Origin: Mycobacterium sp. PO1 | GTDB lineage: Bacteria > Actinomycetota > Actinomycetes > Mycobacteriales > Mycobacteriaceae | Length of the DNA stretch: 64,000 bases | NCBI RefSeq assembly: GCF_017312405.1 | Contig: NZ_BLTG01000007.1 | Location: 1-64,000, forward strand | Direction of reading: 5' to 3' | Shown: one piece after another, positions 63,137 to 64,000 of the stretch | Position numbering within the stretch: the stretch's first letter is position 1 | How the letters are laid out: every line of letters begins with the position of its first letter | Made by a program: the position numbers and the translations under genes | The notes under the pieces: generated by a model | What the model was told of the DNA's origin: nothing | The model's input: the letters and a program-made list of their open reading frames with translations, nothing else | Databases searched by the model: none

Positions 63137-64000
63137 TGAGCGGAAGTGAGAAGTTACGGGCGCGCAAGCGTGCGGTGGAAGCGCAGCGCAGGGCGAACGA
63201 GAAACGCGCGAGCCTTGAACGTGCCAATGTAGACGATGCCGCCTCGGTTCGTGTGCTGCTCCAGCGGCTGGGCGCCGTTGACGCTTGGGAGAGTGCGCGC
63301 CTCGATCAAGTGAATGAAAACGTGCGCACGGACGCAGCCCGCAAGCGTGTGAGTCATTTCGTCAACCTGCAAACGGTTACTGGGCGGATGAGGGACCGCG
63401 GTCAGACGATCGCGTCGATCGCTACTCTCGCTGAGGTCGAGGTTCGCGACCTCCAAAATGTCCTTCGCAGAGCGCGTGCTGACGAGGGCGGCGCGCAGCG
63501 TGCAACGGAGTCTCGAAACGCCGCGGCCCTCCGCGCAAACGGCGCAAGTCTGGGGAGCCATAGCGCAGTTGGCGTTGACCATCATCAACCGATCGCAGCG
63601 GACAACTACCCGACATCAGATCCGAACCGGTGCGTCCGTTGCGACGCGGTCATGCTAGATCCCGAAGTCACTTCCCGGCGGGGGCGTCCGCGTCGCTATT
63701 GCTCTGACACGTGCCGCAGAGACGCCTCGGCCGCGCGTACAGCAGCACAGCGGCACGGAGAACCGATTCGCATCGTCGAGGTTCCTCGTGCTGCCGTCCG
63801 AAGTGCATCGGGTACACAGCAACACGGTGCCACCGCTCCGGTAATTCGTTCCGCATGCGACGCGGTAGAATTCGCGCTCCGAAACGCGGATGCCATGAAG
63901 ATATTATTGTCGAGTGTGGCTGAGCGGGCACGGCGTAAAGAGTTGGACCGCAGCACATTTGAGGCCGCCCGAGAACTCGCCAAAGTGGTCTATCCAAATA
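63137..64000 (+). CDS. Conserved helical protein with zinc finger (cut by window edge)
   Basis: 288 codons are open to the right edge. The N-terminus is charged and helical (RRANEKRASLERANVDDAAS) and matches the protein at 20501. A middle segment, RGQTIASIATLAEVEVRDLQ, may be an HTH. A CVRC ... YCSDTC zinc finger lies near residues 180-200, in a setting typical of small DNA-binding regulators. The C-terminal part is helical. Its paralogue is adjacent to an HNH gene, so one may lie just beyond the window. Confidence 0.75.

Overview
The window is GC-rich and compact, and looks actinobacterial, almost certainly from the Mycobacterium/Mycolicibacterium group. The clues are an MmpL transporter, a KstR-like TetR protein, RipA/RipB-type NlpC/P60 proteins, an LdtMt2-type L,D-transpeptidase, an LpqS-like protein and a RicR/CsoR copper module. 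The mix of defence genes, recombinases, IS scars and stacked metal operons suggests a genomic island or a large plasmid. No replication genes, tRNA or rRNA were seen.

Layout. 0-4 kb: a defence-type locus, with a restriction/N6-adenine methyltransferase gene cut by the left edge, divergent from a small protein and an SMC/Rad50-like ATPase. 4.6-16.8 kb: an accessory lipid/redox region (MmpL, four TetR regulators, P450, LLM oxidoreductase, thioesterases, hydrolases) with three kinds of palindromic operator. 17.1-20.1 kb: a three-gene tyrosine-recombinase element. 20.5-21.8 kb: a small conserved gene with a paralogue at the right edge, then a frameshifted HNH gene. 22.5-38.2 kb: an envelope and stress block with three NlpC/P60 proteins, an L,D-transpeptidase, a BlaI/M56 pair, a two-component system, an orphan degenerate response regulator, a DUF305 lipoprotein, a BNR lipoprotein, LpqS, a cysteine-synthase-like enzyme and an MFS transporter. 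38.6-39.8 kb: a TniQ gene abutting a truncated desaturase. 39.9-44.9 kb: a mercury operon (merA, merB, a MerT/F-like protein, a TlpA-like protein, CcdA, divergent merR) and a CadD-type gene. 44.9-45.7 kb: an IS21-like scar. 45.9-53.6 kb: a copper region with three CsoR/RicR boxes. 53.8-64 kb: mixed genes, a Cd/Zn ATPase operon with an ArsR regulator and a divergent DsbA-like protein, a Cys-rich secreted protein, a methyltransferase and the second paralogue.

The main new signal is a repeated operator, TAC-N11-GTA, usually carrying TACGTA in one or both halves. It lies upstream of both arms of the blaI/nlpC divergent promoter and of seven other genes: two more NlpC/P60 genes, the BNR lipoprotein, LpqS, the orphan response regulator, a His-rich membrane protein and a Cys-rich secreted protein. 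At blaI it occurs as three overlapping sites at a 15-bp pitch. This suggests a BlaI/M56-controlled regulon joining peptidoglycan remodelling to metal-binding surface proteins. A second shared motif, 11-bp-periodic direct repeats around ATCTTCA, occurs upstream of the DUF305 gene, the two-component operon and the L,D-transpeptidase, and may be the response-regulator box.
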